Source of the DNA: Marinilabilia rubra
GTDB taxonomy: Bacteria; Bacteroidota; Bacteroidia; Bacteroidales; Marinilabiliaceae
Assembly (NCBI RefSeq): GCF_003121985.1
Contig: NZ_QEWP01000001.1
Span: 620,001-684,000, forward strand
Length of the DNA: 64,000 nt
Direction: 5' to 3'
A model generated the notes under the pieces. That model was not told where the DNA came from and searched no databases. It worked only from the letters and a program-made list of their open reading frames with translations. This document shows, one piece after another, positions 35,305 through 44,483 of the stretch (positions are counted from its first letter, which is position 1; each line of letters begins with the position of its first letter). The translations under genes were made by a program, and so were the position numbers.

Positions 35305-36659
35305 GTCAGGATTTTAATTTGATTGCAGCCATCGACATCGGTTCTACAAAAATTGTAGCCGTAGCAGGTCGTAAACATCCCAATGGCCAGGTAGAAGTCC
35401 TTGGGGTTGAGAAAACTTCATCTATCGGCGTAAAACGTGGCATTGTTCTCAATATTGAGGAAACGGCCAAGGCCATACGTCAGGTGGTTTCTTCTTTGCA
35501 GGAAAGACTCAATATCAAAATCAGTGATGTCTTCGCAGGCTTTTCAGGTCAAAATGTTCGTACCATGAAAAACCGGTGTTACCGGTCGGTAAACAGAGGT
35601 AACGAAATTAATACCTTTGACCTCGAACAGTTGTTGCAGGACAGTTATCGCACAATCGTCCTGGAACCTGACGAAAAAGTACTGCATGTCATTCCTCAGG
35701 ATTATATCGTTGATCATGAAAGTGGCATCAAAGAACCTGTAGGATATTCAGGGCAGCGTATTGAAGGAAACTTCCATGTTGTGATATGGAGAAATCAGTA
35801 TGTTCACAATATTGAAAAATGTATTGAAAGAGCAGGGCTTCGGCTTAATGGACTTTTGTTTTCCCCGTTGGCTGCATCTGGAGCGGTACTTTCCGAAGAA
35901 GAAAAAGAAGCCGGCGTTGTTATGGTTGATATAGGAAGCGGCACCACTGATTTGTCCGTTTTTCAGGATGGTATTTTAAGACATTCCGCTGTGATTCCTT
36001 TTGGTGGGAACGTTATTACAGGTGATATAAAGGAGGGATGTGCTGTGCTGCAGAAACAGGCTGAAGGTCTCAAAACCCAGTTTGGCTCAGCCCTTGGAAC
36101 ACATGCCCGCGAAGATGCAGTGGTTACAATTCCCGGCATTGAGGGGTGGGAACCCAAGGAGATTTCTTTTAAAGGCCTGGCATGTATCATTCAAGCTCGA
36201 ATGGAAGAGATCATTGAGCTGATAATACATCATATTGAGCGATCAGGATTTTATGAAAAACTTGGTGCTGGCATTGTGTTGACCGGAGGAGGAGCCAAGT
36301 TGAGCCATGTGGCTGAACTGACAAAACTTAAAACCGGGCTTGATGTTAGGGTCGGTTCAGTTTCCCGAGCTTTTTCAAATGAAGAAGAAGAAGTTTTGAA
36401 AAGTCCTGCTTTTGCTACCTCTGTTGGTTTGTTGATCTCTGCCGGTCAGTATCCCGGAAGCCAGGTTACCCGGGAGCAGGTTTTATTTGATGATGTGGAA
36501 ACGGAAGAACCCGTAAGAGAGAAAAAATCCAAACACTCGGCAGGCAAAAACAGGAAGCCAAAAAAGGAGAAAAAATTGGAATACATTACCGGTGATCTTT
36601 TTGGAAATCTCAGGCGCAATATCGCCGGTATTTTTGATGAGAGAGATACCGAAATGTAA
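35301..36659 (+). CDS. ftsA: Division ATPase FtsA
   Basis: An actin-like protein of about 452 residues. AAIDIGSTKIVAVAG is phosphate loop 1, VVMVDIGSGTTDLSVF phosphate loop 2, and GIVLTGGGAKL the adenosine site, with an SHS2 insertion between. A charged linker (KKSKHSAGKNRKPKKEKK) precedes a short C-terminal amphipathic end for membrane binding. The ATG at 35301 overlaps ftsQ by 4 nt and is preferred over a TTG at 35280. It anchors FtsZ. Confidence 0.95.
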   Translation: MSQDFNLIAAIDIGSTKIVAVAGRKHPNGQVEVLGVEKTSSIGVKRGIVLNIEETAKAIRQVVSSLQERLNIKISDVFAGFSGQNVRTMKNRCYRSVNRGNEINTFDLEQLLQDSYRTIVLEPDEKVLHVIPQDYIVDHESGIKEPVGYSGQRIEGNFHVVIWRNQYVHNIEKCIERAGLRLNGLLFSPLAASGAVLSEEEKEAGVVMVDIGSGTTDLSVFQDGILRHSAVIPFGGNVITGDIKEGCAVLQKQAEGLKTQFGSALGTHAREDAVVTIPGIEGWEPKEISFKGLACIIQARMEEIIELIIHHIERSGFYEKLGAGIVLTGGGAKLSHVAELTKLKTGLDVRVGSVSRAFSNEEEEVLKSPAFATSVGLLISAGQYPGSQVTREQVLFDDVETEEPVREKKSKHSAGKNRKPKKEKKLEYITGDLFGNLRRNIAGIFDERDTEM

Positions 36660-36668
36660 TCCCAGCAC

Positions 36669-36676
36669 AAGGAGGT
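36669..36676 (+). promoter_or_regulatory. Strong Shine-Dalgarno before ftsZ
   Basis: AAGGAGGT ends 4 nt before the ftsZ ATG at 36681. Most genes in this window, as in Bacteroidota generally, lack such a motif, so this one stands out and probably raises FtsZ output above that of ftsA. Confidence 0.7.
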
Positions 36677-36680
36677 AATT

Positions 36681-38186
36681 ATGAGTGAAGATTTGATGAA
36701 TTTTGATATTCCCGGCGATCCCAATTCGATTATTAAAGTAGTTGGTGTTGGGGGAGGTGGAAGCAATGCTGTAAACTACATGCACGGTCTTGGTATTAAG
36801 GACGTAAGCTTTGTTGTTTGCAATACTGACTCGCAGGCTCTTAATAACAGCCCGGTTCCCATTAAGATTCAGCTGGGTGAGTCACTGACCGAAGGCCGTG
36901 GAGCTGGCAATAAACCCCTGAAAGGACGTGAGGCTGCTATTGAAAGTCTGGAAGCAATTCAACAGGTATTGGCAGATAATACCAAGATGGTTTTTATCAC
37001 TGCCGGAATGGGTGGTGGAACTGGTACTGGTGCTGCACCTGTTATTGCCAAAGCTGCCCGGGATATGGGGATTCTGACAGTAGGCATTGTTACCATTCCT
37101 TTTAAGTTCGAAGGGCGGGTCAGGATTGAACAGGCCCTTGAGGGCGTTTCTGAAATTGAACAGCATGTCGATTCATTACTAATCATTAACAATGAGAAGT
37201 TGCGCGATATGTATGGTGATCTCAAACTCAGCAACGCTTTCTCCAGAGCTGATAATGTGTTGGCAACAGCAGCCAAAGGAATTGCCGAAATAATAACAGT
37301 TCATGGATACATTAACGTGGACTTTGCCGATGTGGAAACCGTTATGAAAAACAGTGGAGTTGCTATAATGGGATCTGCCACTGCCGAAGGGGAGGAGAGA
37401 GCCATTGATGCCATTCAGGCTGCGCTTGAATCACCTTTATTAAACAATAATGACATCAAAGGCGCTCAAAATATCCTTCTCAATATCACTTCCGGTGTTG
37501 ATGAAATCACCATGGATGAGGTTGGTGAAATAACCGACTACGTTCAGGATCGGGTTGGCGCTTCTGCTTCCATTATCTGGGGGTCAGGAACGGATGAAAG
37601 ATTAAGTGATGATGTGGGCGTAACGATTATAGCTACCGGCTTTGCCTCCGGACATATTATTCAGAAGCAGGATGGAAGACAGCCTGTTAAAAAGTCTGTC
37701 GCCCGTTTCAGTATGGATGAGGAGGGAAACGTAACGGATGAAGAAATTGAAAATACCACAACCGGCCACGGGGAGGATGATGAGCAATCGCGCGTGGTTG
37801 ATTTTGATGAGATAGAACGACAGAAAGAGAAACAGATTGAATGGCTCTATGGAGATGAGGAGGTAAATGAAAACGATGTGTCTGATCAACCGGAAGGGGA
37901 TATGCTCTCATGGGCCATAGATAGCGACAAGAAGGATGTTGGACCTATTCTTGAACATGGTTCTGCAGCAGCTCTTACTCCCGAAGAAATGGGGGATGAA
38001 AAGCTGATTGATGAGATGGAAAATGTTCCTGCTTATAAGCGGCGAAATGTTGCTATTGACAAGAATAAGCGTAAGGAATCGGCTTCTAAAGGGAAAGGCC
38101 AGACCGACCGGAAAGTTTCCAGATTTTCCCTGAAAGACGGCCGGTTGAGTGATAATAATCCCTGGTTACATGACAATGTGGATTGA
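36681..38186 (+). CDS. ftsZ: Tubulin-like division protein FtsZ
   Basis: A 501-residue GTPase. KVVGVGGGGSNAVNYM opens the fold and AGMGGGTGTGAAP near residue 112 is the tubulin signature loop. The C-terminal linker (about 330-490) is long and acidic, and the tail NNPWLHDNVD is the Bacteroidota form of the FtsA-binding peptide. It forms the Z ring. It has the strongest ribosome-binding site in the cluster and is the last division gene. The linker is longer than in E. coli (383 residues total). Confidence 0.97.
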   Translation: MSEDLMNFDIPGDPNSIIKVVGVGGGGSNAVNYMHGLGIKDVSFVVCNTDSQALNNSPVPIKIQLGESLTEGRGAGNKPLKGREAAIESLEAIQQVLADNTKMVFITAGMGGGTGTGAAPVIAKAARDMGILTVGIVTIPFKFEGRVRIEQALEGVSEIEQHVDSLLIINNEKLRDMYGDLKLSNAFSRADNVLATAAKGIAEIITVHGYINVDFADVETVMKNSGVAIMGSATAEGEERAIDAIQAALESPLLNNNDIKGAQNILLNITSGVDEITMDEVGEITDYVQDRVGASASIIWGSGTDERLSDDVGVTIIATGFASGHIIQKQDGRQPVKKSVARFSMDEEGNVTDEEIENTTTGHGEDDEQSRVVDFDEIERQKEKQIEWLYGDEEVNENDVSDQPEGDMLSWAIDSDKKDVGPILEHGSAAALTPEEMGDEKLIDEMENVPAYKRRNVAIDKNKRKESASKGKGQTDRKVSRFSLKDGRLSDNNPWLHDNVD

Positions 38187-38236
38187 GCTTTAATTGCTAA
38201 TGTATATTAACTAACATCTAATACTCTATATTTATT

Positions 38237-38692
38237 ATGAGTTTGATTGAGAAAATAACTGATGAAATTAAAACGGCCATGAAGGCCCGTGAACAGCTTA
38301 AGCTGGAAGCATTGAGAAGTATTAAAAAAGAACTTTTAGAGGCCCAAACTTCTGCCAAGTCCGGTGGAAAGGTCTCAGAGGACGAGGAACTCAAAATCCT
38401 GCAGAAAATGGTTAAACAACGCAAGGATTCTGCAACTATTTATTCGGCTCAGGGTCGCGCCGACTTGTACGATAAGGAGATCGCCGAAGCCGATATTATT
38501 GCCGGGTTTTTACCTGCACAGATGTCTCCGGAAGAGATGGAGGCTGAGCTGAAAAATATCATTCAGGAAATGGGTGCCGACTCTATGAAAGACATGGGGA
38601 AGGTGATGGGTGTTGCTTCTAAAAAGTTAGCCGGAAAAGCGGATGGAAAAGATATTTCGAATACCGTAAAAAGGTTGCTGTCTGAAGGTTAA
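38237..38692 (+). CDS. GatB/YqeY-domain protein
   Basis: A 151-residue YqeY-like protein: MSLIEKITDEIKTAMKAREQ at the start, then LEALRSIKKELLEAQ and KMVKQRKDSATIY, ending in the tail domain shared with GatB (GKVMGVASKKLAGKADGKDI). The tail domain binds tRNA in GatB; the free-standing protein has no settled function. It lies 50 nt after ftsZ on the same strand and ends at a strong bidirectional terminator, so it is probably the last gene of the dcw transcript. Confidence 0.9.
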   Translation: MSLIEKITDEIKTAMKAREQLKLEALRSIKKELLEAQTSAKSGGKVSEDEELKILQKMVKQRKDSATIYSAQGRADLYDKEIAEADIIAGFLPAQMSPEEMEAELKNIIQEMGADSMKDMGKVMGVASKKLAGKADGKDISNTVKRLLSEG

Positions 38693-38714
38693 TTATATAA
38701 GTGTTCAGCTTTTT

Positions 38715-38766
38715 ATAACAACAAAAAGGGTGATGAGAAATTTCTCATCACCCTTTTTGTTGTTAT
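38715..38766. terminator. Perfect 52-nt palindromic bidirectional terminator
   Basis: Bases 38715-38740 are the exact reverse complement of 38741-38766. The core is GGGTGATGAGAAA / TTTCTCATCACCC with AAAAA and TTTTT flanks and no unpaired loop in the sequence. It separates the end of the dcw cluster from the convergent PpiD-like gene and can terminate both. Confidence 0.9.
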
Positions 38767-38778
38767 TTTTCCGATGGT

Positions 38779-40872
38779 CTAGTAGAAATTCGATCTGTTA
38801 TCAATAACGTCCACATTGTCACGGATAGTTTGAAGCAATTGGTAACTCACTTTGGAGTTCAGGTTATTTTTCAATTGCTGCTTAATATCTTCCACACTGG
38901 TTTCAGTTTCTTCTTTATTGGTTACTTGTACCAAATAAACACCATTGTTACCGGCTGCAGGCTCAGAAACTTCATTTACAGGAGAATAAACTGCTAAAGA
39001 AACGAGGGCAGGCTCAACACCCGCTCCGGCTACCTGGAATGCATTAAAGTTTATATCTGAGGCAGACTGCACTTCAGCCTCAAGAGACTCTGCTATTTCC
39101 TGTAAAGATTTTCCGCTTCCTTTCTCTTCCTGCAACTGAGCAAGAATCATCTCTTTCTTCTTATCGTCCATCAACTGACGCTCAATGCGGCTGCTTACAT
39201 CAGCCAGCGGCATCGTTCCTTCTTCTGTGATTTCGGTAAGCACTGCAATTACGAATTGATCACCAAATTCGAAGATTGGAGACATATCGCCAACTTCAGC
39301 ATCGAAAGCCCATTTGACAAGCTTTCTTGGAGACTCGAGAGATCCTATGCGCTGGTCATTTTTGTTCAAATCGCGACCATAGCGTTTGGTCAGATTCTCT
39401 TCTTCAATGGCATTGTTGAATTTTTCCTGAGTGTTATTCAAGGCTGCAAATCTGGTAGCCTCCGAATATACGTTCTGATAAGTTTTGGAGCTGTGGGTTA
39501 CTTCACGTCCAAGTGTTGCCAACTGATACTGAGTAGTTGGAACCCCTTTTTCCTGAATGTGGATAATGTGAGTCCCAAACTGAGATTCTGCAGTTACAAT
39601 TTCTCCTTCATCACCAAAAAACACAGCGTCGTTAAAAGGCTGCACCATTTGCCCCTGGCGGAACCATCCAAGGTCACCACCATTAATGGCAGATCCCTGA
39701 TCTTCGGAATACTGACGGGCCAGTTCAGCAAAGTTGGCGTCATTCTCAAGCAAATTCACCAGACTGTCTGTCAAAGCTTGGGTTGCCTGAGGATTTTGTG
39801 GGTTGTTTCTTAGCAGGATATGACGTGCTTTTACAGAGTCAGGAATCTGTGCAACATCAACCAGTCTTGTAAGCTTGAAGGTGTTTTCTTCAAAGTAAGG
39901 CCCGTAAACATCTCCTTCTGAAGCAGAAGTCACAAAGTCCCGTATTTCAGCATCCAATGCCGCGGGTTTCATATAGCGGGAGTTGAATGGAACATCAGAA
40001 TTTATTCTTACAAACTGTGCTGCGTCTACATTAGGCGCACTAAAATCAGACTCCATTTCCATGAGTCTTTCTCTGGTTAGCTCCCGGTCTTCATCGGTAG
40101 GTTCAACGTCGAAAGTAAGATATTCAATGTCACGACTGGGGTCTTGCTTAAAGTCATCCGTATGATTGTTGTAATAATCCTTAATCTCACTTTCATTAAC
40201 AGATACTTCCTCATCGTCAACGGAGGTCAAACGCTTCATAATAAAGTTAAAGTCAACTTCTGTAGAGCGGGCTTTAGCTTCACTTTCAGCCCATTGATCT
40301 GTTACAATAAAACCTTTTTGGAAAAGCCCGGAATACTTGCTGAATAAACGTTCTTTGGTAATCTGATCTTCAACGAATGTCCAGTAAAAATTGGCTTGCG
40401 GATCGTATTGTTTAGATTGCAGAAAGTTTATCACTTGTTGCTTGTCAAATGCTCCTGTTTGTGGGTTGGTAAATAATTGACGAATAGTAGGGTGAACATT
40501 GGACCCGGTTACCATGTCAAGCAATTCGGCGGGTGTTACCTCGATACCGAGTTCTTCATATTTTTCACCCATGATCACTTCATTGACCATCTGGTTCCAG
40601 GCTTGTTGACGCAAGCGGTTAACCATTTCGTTGTCTAATGCTGACTCACCTGAGTTCATTCGTGCATATTCCTCCATTTCTGAAACTCTGGCCTGAAATT
40701 CCTGGATAGAAACTGATTCTCCATTGATTTCGGCCACTTCCATTTTTGAACGTTGGAAAATGGAATTTCCTGAACTTAGCAGGTCGGTCATTATGAAGGC
40801 AAACAGGGCGAAGCCGATCATTACGGCCACAAGAACTCCTCCTTTACTTCTGATTCTTTCTAAAGTTGCCAT
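38779..40872 (-). CDS. Membrane-anchored SurA/PpiD-like peptidyl-prolyl isomerase
   Basis: A 697-residue periplasmic foldase. One N-terminal membrane helix (VLVAVMIGFALFAFIMT, residues 14-30) is followed by a SurA_N-like chaperone region. A parvulin domain occupies about 340-440 (VKARHILLRNNP, FAELARQYSEDQGSA, GGDLGWFRQGQMV, FGTHIIHI), and a long second chaperone half follows. Topology matches PpiD. It assists folding of outer-membrane and secreted proteins. It is the last of a minus-strand envelope run (coaX, OMP, TPR, lptC, CNNM, this gene), 119 nt after the CNNM gene. Confidence 0.9.
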   Translation of the reverse strand: MATLERIRSKGGVLVAVMIGFALFAFIMTDLLSSGNSIFQRSKMEVAEINGESVSIQEFQARVSEMEEYARMNSGESALDNEMVNRLRQQAWNQMVNEVIMGEKYEELGIEVTPAELLDMVTGSNVHPTIRQLFTNPQTGAFDKQQVINFLQSKQYDPQANFYWTFVEDQITKERLFSKYSGLFQKGFIVTDQWAESEAKARSTEVDFNFIMKRLTSVDDEEVSVNESEIKDYYNNHTDDFKQDPSRDIEYLTFDVEPTDEDRELTRERLMEMESDFSAPNVDAAQFVRINSDVPFNSRYMKPAALDAEIRDFVTSASEGDVYGPYFEENTFKLTRLVDVAQIPDSVKARHILLRNNPQNPQATQALTDSLVNLLENDANFAELARQYSEDQGSAINGGDLGWFRQGQMVQPFNDAVFFGDEGEIVTAESQFGTHIIHIQEKGVPTTQYQLATLGREVTHSSKTYQNVYSEATRFAALNNTQEKFNNAIEEENLTKRYGRDLNKNDQRIGSLESPRKLVKWAFDAEVGDMSPIFEFGDQFVIAVLTEITEEGTMPLADVSSRIERQLMDDKKKEMILAQLQEEKGSGKSLQEIAESLEAEVQSASDINFNAFQVAGAGVEPALVSLAVYSPVNEVSEPAAGNNGVYLVQVTNKEETETSVEDIKQQLKNNLNSKVSYQLLQTIRDNVDVIDNRSNFY

Positions 40873-40991
40873 TCGAATACAGATTAATTTTGTTTATTTA
40901 AAATCAGGTCACGAATATACAAAAAAAAGCACAATCCGGTTCCTTTCAAATTGAGTGCTGCGAATTTATAACGAATATAAAAATTGACCAA

Positions 40992-42257
40992 TTAATGTTC
41001 ATCTTCTTTGGTGAGTTCCACCAGTTCTATTTTCGAACTGGTAGCTTCCAATATGCGCAGGATGAAGTGTTCAATTTTTATTTCATCTCCCTTTTTTGGA
41101 ATTGATTCATTAAAACTCAGAATCATACCTGCCAGGGTTTCATATTCATCCGAAACGGGTAATTCAAGTTGATACTTTTCGTTGAGATAATCGACTTCAA
41201 ATCGTCCTGAAAAGTGATAATGGTTTTTATCAATTTCCTTTTCCTCCAAGTCAGAAACATCGTGTTCATCATCTATTTCCCCGAATATTTCCTCCAGAAT
41301 ATCTTCCAGAGTGACAATTCCTGCTGTTCCGCCAAATTCATCAACAACAAGTGCAATGCTTCGGTGCTCTTTGGTGAAGATCTCCAGAAGCTTATTGGCA
41401 GTCATTGTTTCCGGCACAATACTTATAGGATTGATAATGTTCCTTAATTTTCGGGGGTGTTTAAAGAGTTCTGAAACATGGATGTAGCCTATGATGTTGT
41501 CAATGTGTTCCTTGAATACAAGAATTTTTGAATGCCCGCTGTCAATAAATTTTTGGCGCAGAACTTCCATGCTGTCTTCCACATCCACCGCTTCCAAATC
41601 GGTTCTGGGAATGGTACACTCTCTTATTTTTACTGATGAAAAATCAAGTGCATTTTTTAATAACTTCACTTCCTGTGGAACCTCTTCGTCAGTAGAGACA
41701 TGTTCCTGATGTTTGGAGAGTAAATGGTCAAAATCCAAACGTCCGATAACCAGATCTTCTGTGGAGGTGGGATGATCTGTTTTGGCCACCTTTTTTATCA
41801 GAAAATTTGATATGCCCAGAGTGAATTTTGATAGGGGATAGAAAAGGCCATAAAAAATCGTGAGTGGAATGCTGAAGAGGTTCAGCGTAAAAGTGGGGTT
41901 TATGCGGAATATGATTTTGGGTATAAACTCAGCTGTTATTAATATTACCAGTGTCGATAAGATGGTTTGTAAAAGAAGGATGGCAAAGTCGGAGGAGAAA
42001 TAGAGCCCGATCATTGGTTCAAAGAGCTTAGCCATGTAGATGCCATATACAACCAATGCAACATTGTTCCCAATTAGTATGGTGGTAATAAACATCCCCG
42101 GTTTCCGGAGAAACAGATCAATCATTTTGGCTATTCCCGGGTTTTTCTTGCGATTCAGTTCAATTAAAAGTTTGTTTGCAGTGAGGTAAGCCATTTCACT
42201 GCCTGAGAAAAACGCCGAAAAAATAATCGTGACAATTATTATAGGTAAATATTCCAT
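40992..42257 (-). CDS. CNNM/CorC family protein (DUF21, CBS, CorC_HlyC)
   Basis: A 421-residue membrane protein. The DUF21 domain with about four helices covers 1-150. Paired CBS domains lie at about 200-325 (ECTIPRTDLEAVDV, IALVVDEFGGTAGIVTLED), and a CorC_HlyC domain closes the protein. DILEEIFGEIDDEHD is typical of the family, once called hemolysins and now linked to magnesium and other cation handling. GldE of gliding bacteria has the same architecture, but gld neighbours are absent. It lies in the conserved coaX-lptC-PpiD neighbourhood. Confidence 0.88.
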   Translation of the reverse strand: MEYLPIIIVTIIFSAFFSGSEMAYLTANKLLIELNRKKNPGIAKMIDLFLRKPGMFITTILIGNNVALVVYGIYMAKLFEPMIGLYFSSDFAILLLQTILSTLVILITAEFIPKIIFRINPTFTLNLFSIPLTIFYGLFYPLSKFTLGISNFLIKKVAKTDHPTSTEDLVIGRLDFDHLLSKHQEHVSTDEEVPQEVKLLKNALDFSSVKIRECTIPRTDLEAVDVEDSMEVLRQKFIDSGHSKILVFKEHIDNIIGYIHVSELFKHPRKLRNIINPISIVPETMTANKLLEIFTKEHRSIALVVDEFGGTAGIVTLEDILEEIFGEIDDEHDVSDLEEKEIDKNHYHFSGRFEVDYLNEKYQLELPVSDEYETLAGMILSFNESIPKKGDEIKIEHFILRILEATSSKIELVELTKEDEH

Positions 42258-42347
42258 CTGAATCTAAATCGGGATCTTTTCTGCAAGGTAATAAAAAACT
42301 TATTTTTTTCTGATTATGCCAATGGGTGAATGGTGCCACAATCTGTT

Positions 42348-42941
42348 TTACCTGGTTTCTTCCTCTTCAATGGCCAGAATTCCACTAATATTTTTTATGG
42401 TGTAGTTTTCAAGACTTTCATCTGATTCAAAACCATAACCTGTCAGTATTTCCTGATCTGTAGTGATTTTGATGAATTCATCGGAAAAGATTCTGTGTTC
42501 GCGCGCATCCCAAAAGAGTTGTTCGGTATTTATCACTTCATTTTTGAAGTTCACGGCTTCAACGTTATTTTGAAGCTCCCAGAGTTCATCTTTTTCATGG
42601 TAGATGGCGTACCGGCTTTTTATTTGGGCATCAATTTCTTCCTGTTTGTTATAAACAATCAGATGCAATCCCCTTGGAAATTCGGTATAAGGTTCTTGGC
42701 GGTTGTCGTATTTGTTCATTTCGGGACTAATGAACCGGTAAGCTACCCTTCCCGAGTCGGTAATTACCGTTTCAAGATCGTTAACAGCCAGGGATGGGAA
42801 GTTTTCTTCATCCACGACAGCTTTTATCTCGCTGGGTTTGTTCGACTGGCATGCCCCTGAGAAAAAAAGAACAGCAAGCAGTATAAAAATACTGCCTGCT
42901 GTTTTCTTTGTTAATATGCTATTCAAATAATTGTGCCTCAT
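42348..42941 (-). CDS. lptC: LPS export protein LptC, lipoprotein form
   Basis: A 197-residue protein with a lipoprotein signal ending FFSGAC (lipid-modified C31) and an LptC beta-jellyroll: FPSLAVNDLETVITDSGRVAYRF shortened to DLETVITDSGRVAYRF, ELWELQNNVEAVNF, LFWDAREHRIFSDEFIKI and ILTGYGFESDE. It bridges LptB2FG and LptA, carrying LPS across the periplasm. Most LptC proteins are bitopic; Bacteroidota members often look like lipoproteins. A terminator-like hairpin lies inside the signal-peptide codons. Five nt separate it from the TPR gene. Confidence 0.88.
   Translation of the reverse strand: MRHNYLNSILTKKTAGSIFILLAVLFFSGACQSNKPSEIKAVVDEENFPSLAVNDLETVITDSGRVAYRFISPEMNKYDNRQEPYTEFPRGLHLIVYNKQEEIDAQIKSRYAIYHEKDELWELQNNVEAVNFKNEVINTEQLFWDAREHRIFSDEFIKITTDQEILTGYGFESDESLENYTIKNISGILAIEEEETR
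42870..42903 (-). other. Terminator-like hairpin inside the lptC signal-peptide codons
   Basis: AACAGCAAGCAGTAT (42870-42884) pairs with ATACTGCCTGCTGTT (42889-42903) with one mismatch and a 4-nt loop. On the minus strand it is followed by CTTTTTTTC, so it has the form of an intrinsic terminator at codons 13-24 of lptC, 40-70 nt after the TPR gene's stop. It could attenuate lptC, or be chance in a hydrophobic stretch. Confidence 0.45.
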
Positions 42942-42946
42942 TGTTG

Positions 42947-44302
42947 TTATTTGGATCTGACAGATGTACGCTCACCTATCCAACCGCCAACGGTATAATT
43001 TCCGCCAACTTCAAGTCCCTGGAAGAAAATCATGTCCTTTGCAGGAAAGTGCCTGCTGTATACCCCTATCAGCTGATTGGCTTCTTCAGCAACTTCAGGG
43101 TCAACTGATTTTGCACGGATGAATTTGTCAACAGCTGCCCAATAAGCAGTTTTGTGAGTAAATTCATCATCTCCAATGCTATTGGCTGAAGCAGCATATG
43201 CCTTTCCTATCAGGATGTAGGGTTGTCCCCAGTCAGGATTCAACTCAATGGCTTTTAAAGCATTGGTTCTTGCTGATACGAAGTTTTCTTCTGCGATATG
43301 AACCAGTCCTAATTGATAATAGTATTCTGATTTTTGCTCATCGTTTTCAACCAGCTCAATAGCTTCTTTGTAGAATTCGATGGCACGTTCGGTATCACCC
43401 GATTTCAGGTTCATGCGGGCTAAGCCGTAAGCAGATGAACTTGAAGGTTCAATATTGTGAAGATATTCTGAAACTTTGTAAAGCAGCTCCATATCTTCGC
43501 AAAGTTCGCGGGCCAAAAGACGACTTACTCTCTTCAACCAGTCGAGGTCATCTTTGTGTTCTTCCAGTTGGGGTGAGAAAATTTTATCAAGTGTTTCGCA
43601 GTCTGCTGCACCACTTCTTGCAAAAAGGTTTTCAATTTTACCTGAAAGATCTTCAAGCATCGTCTTATATTTTGCCATCTTAGGATCTGCAATTTGCTGG
43701 TTCAAGAGATCAATGATGGTAGTGTAATTGTTTACCACTTTTTCGGCGTCTGCTTCTCCATCTTTAAACATGGCAACTGTTGTAGTCATGTATACTGCCA
43801 AAACAGCTGGCTGAGTTGCTTTTCCTCCTTTGTCTACCGATTCGGTAAGCAGCTGAAAAGCTTCCTTTCTTACTTCGGAGTCATTTTTCTTAAACTCGAG
43901 CATATCAATGGCTTTCATACCCTTGATGTAAGGGATCCCATAACGCGGGTGATCGCCAAAGTACTTCATGCGCTTGTCATAGACGCTCATTAATTCCTGA
44001 TAGAACTCCTCTTTTTTAGCCTCATCATCAGCATTCTTTACCATGTAATTCATGATCTTCACACCATCGGTATAAATCCTTCTGGTAGCAAGAGGACATT
44101 CATTGAAAGTAATTTCCCAATATGGATGAGCTTCTTCGAATCTCTTTTGCTTAACAAGCTCTGTGTAAAGAGACAAGTTTTTTAAGCACCTGATGCTGTC
44201 TTCTCCATGCCCGTACTTGGATCCGTCTTCAACCCCTTTTTGAGCAAAGGTTTGTGCCATGGATAACAGCAATCCCAGAACTATAATTGTAAAAGCTTTC
44301 AT
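42947..44302 (-). CDS. Periplasmic tetratricopeptide-repeat protein
   Basis: A 451-residue protein with a signal peptide (MKAFTIIVLGLLLSMAQTFAQ). TPR units are clearest at about 285-400, for example AYGLARMNLKSGDTERAIEFY, cut here to NLKSGDTERAIEFY, then YYQLGLVHIAEENFVSAR and ALKAIELNPDWGQPYILIG. The ATG at 44302 is used; the longer frame from 44413 would place 37 non-signal residues first and overlap the -7 box at 44430. Role unknown; it lies in the conserved envelope gene run between an outer-membrane protein and lptC. Confidence 0.8.
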   Translation of the reverse strand: MKAFTIIVLGLLLSMAQTFAQKGVEDGSKYGHGEDSIRCLKNLSLYTELVKQKRFEEAHPYWEITFNECPLATRRIYTDGVKIMNYMVKNADDEAKKEEFYQELMSVYDKRMKYFGDHPRYGIPYIKGMKAIDMLEFKKNDSEVRKEAFQLLTESVDKGGKATQPAVLAVYMTTTVAMFKDGEADAEKVVNNYTTIIDLLNQQIADPKMAKYKTMLEDLSGKIENLFARSGAADCETLDKIFSPQLEEHKDDLDWLKRVSRLLARELCEDMELLYKVSEYLHNIEPSSSSAYGLARMNLKSGDTERAIEFYKEAIELVENDEQKSEYYYQLGLVHIAEENFVSARTNALKAIELNPDWGQPYILIGKAYAASANSIGDDEFTHKTAYWAAVDKFIRAKSVDPEVAEEANQLIGVYSRHFPAKDMIFFQGLEVGGNYTVGGWIGERTSVRSK

Positions 44303-44429
44303 GTGAAAAAATTTTGTTTGATGAAACCTTACAAAACCGACAGCCTTAATTCCCGCATTATTCCCTGGAAGCCTGAGTTGTAAGAAAATGTTAATGGTTT
44401 GTTGATCTCTCAATTTTTAAAAACAGGGG

Positions 44430-44437
44430 CAAAGGTA
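44430..44437 (-). promoter_or_regulatory. -7 element upstream of the TPR gene
   Basis: Minus-strand TACCTTTG fits TAnnTTTG, 128 nt before the ATG at 44302 and after the end of the OMP gene at 44484. No clear -33 element. Confidence 0.4.
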
Positions 44438-44483
44438 AAAAAATATCCAAAAACCCTGCTGTGCGACCTTGTTTAAGTTCTGA

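Noticed and set aside
40992-42257. Naming the CNNM protein GldE
   Set aside because: The architecture fits, but no other gld genes are nearby and the same family occurs in non-gliding relatives.
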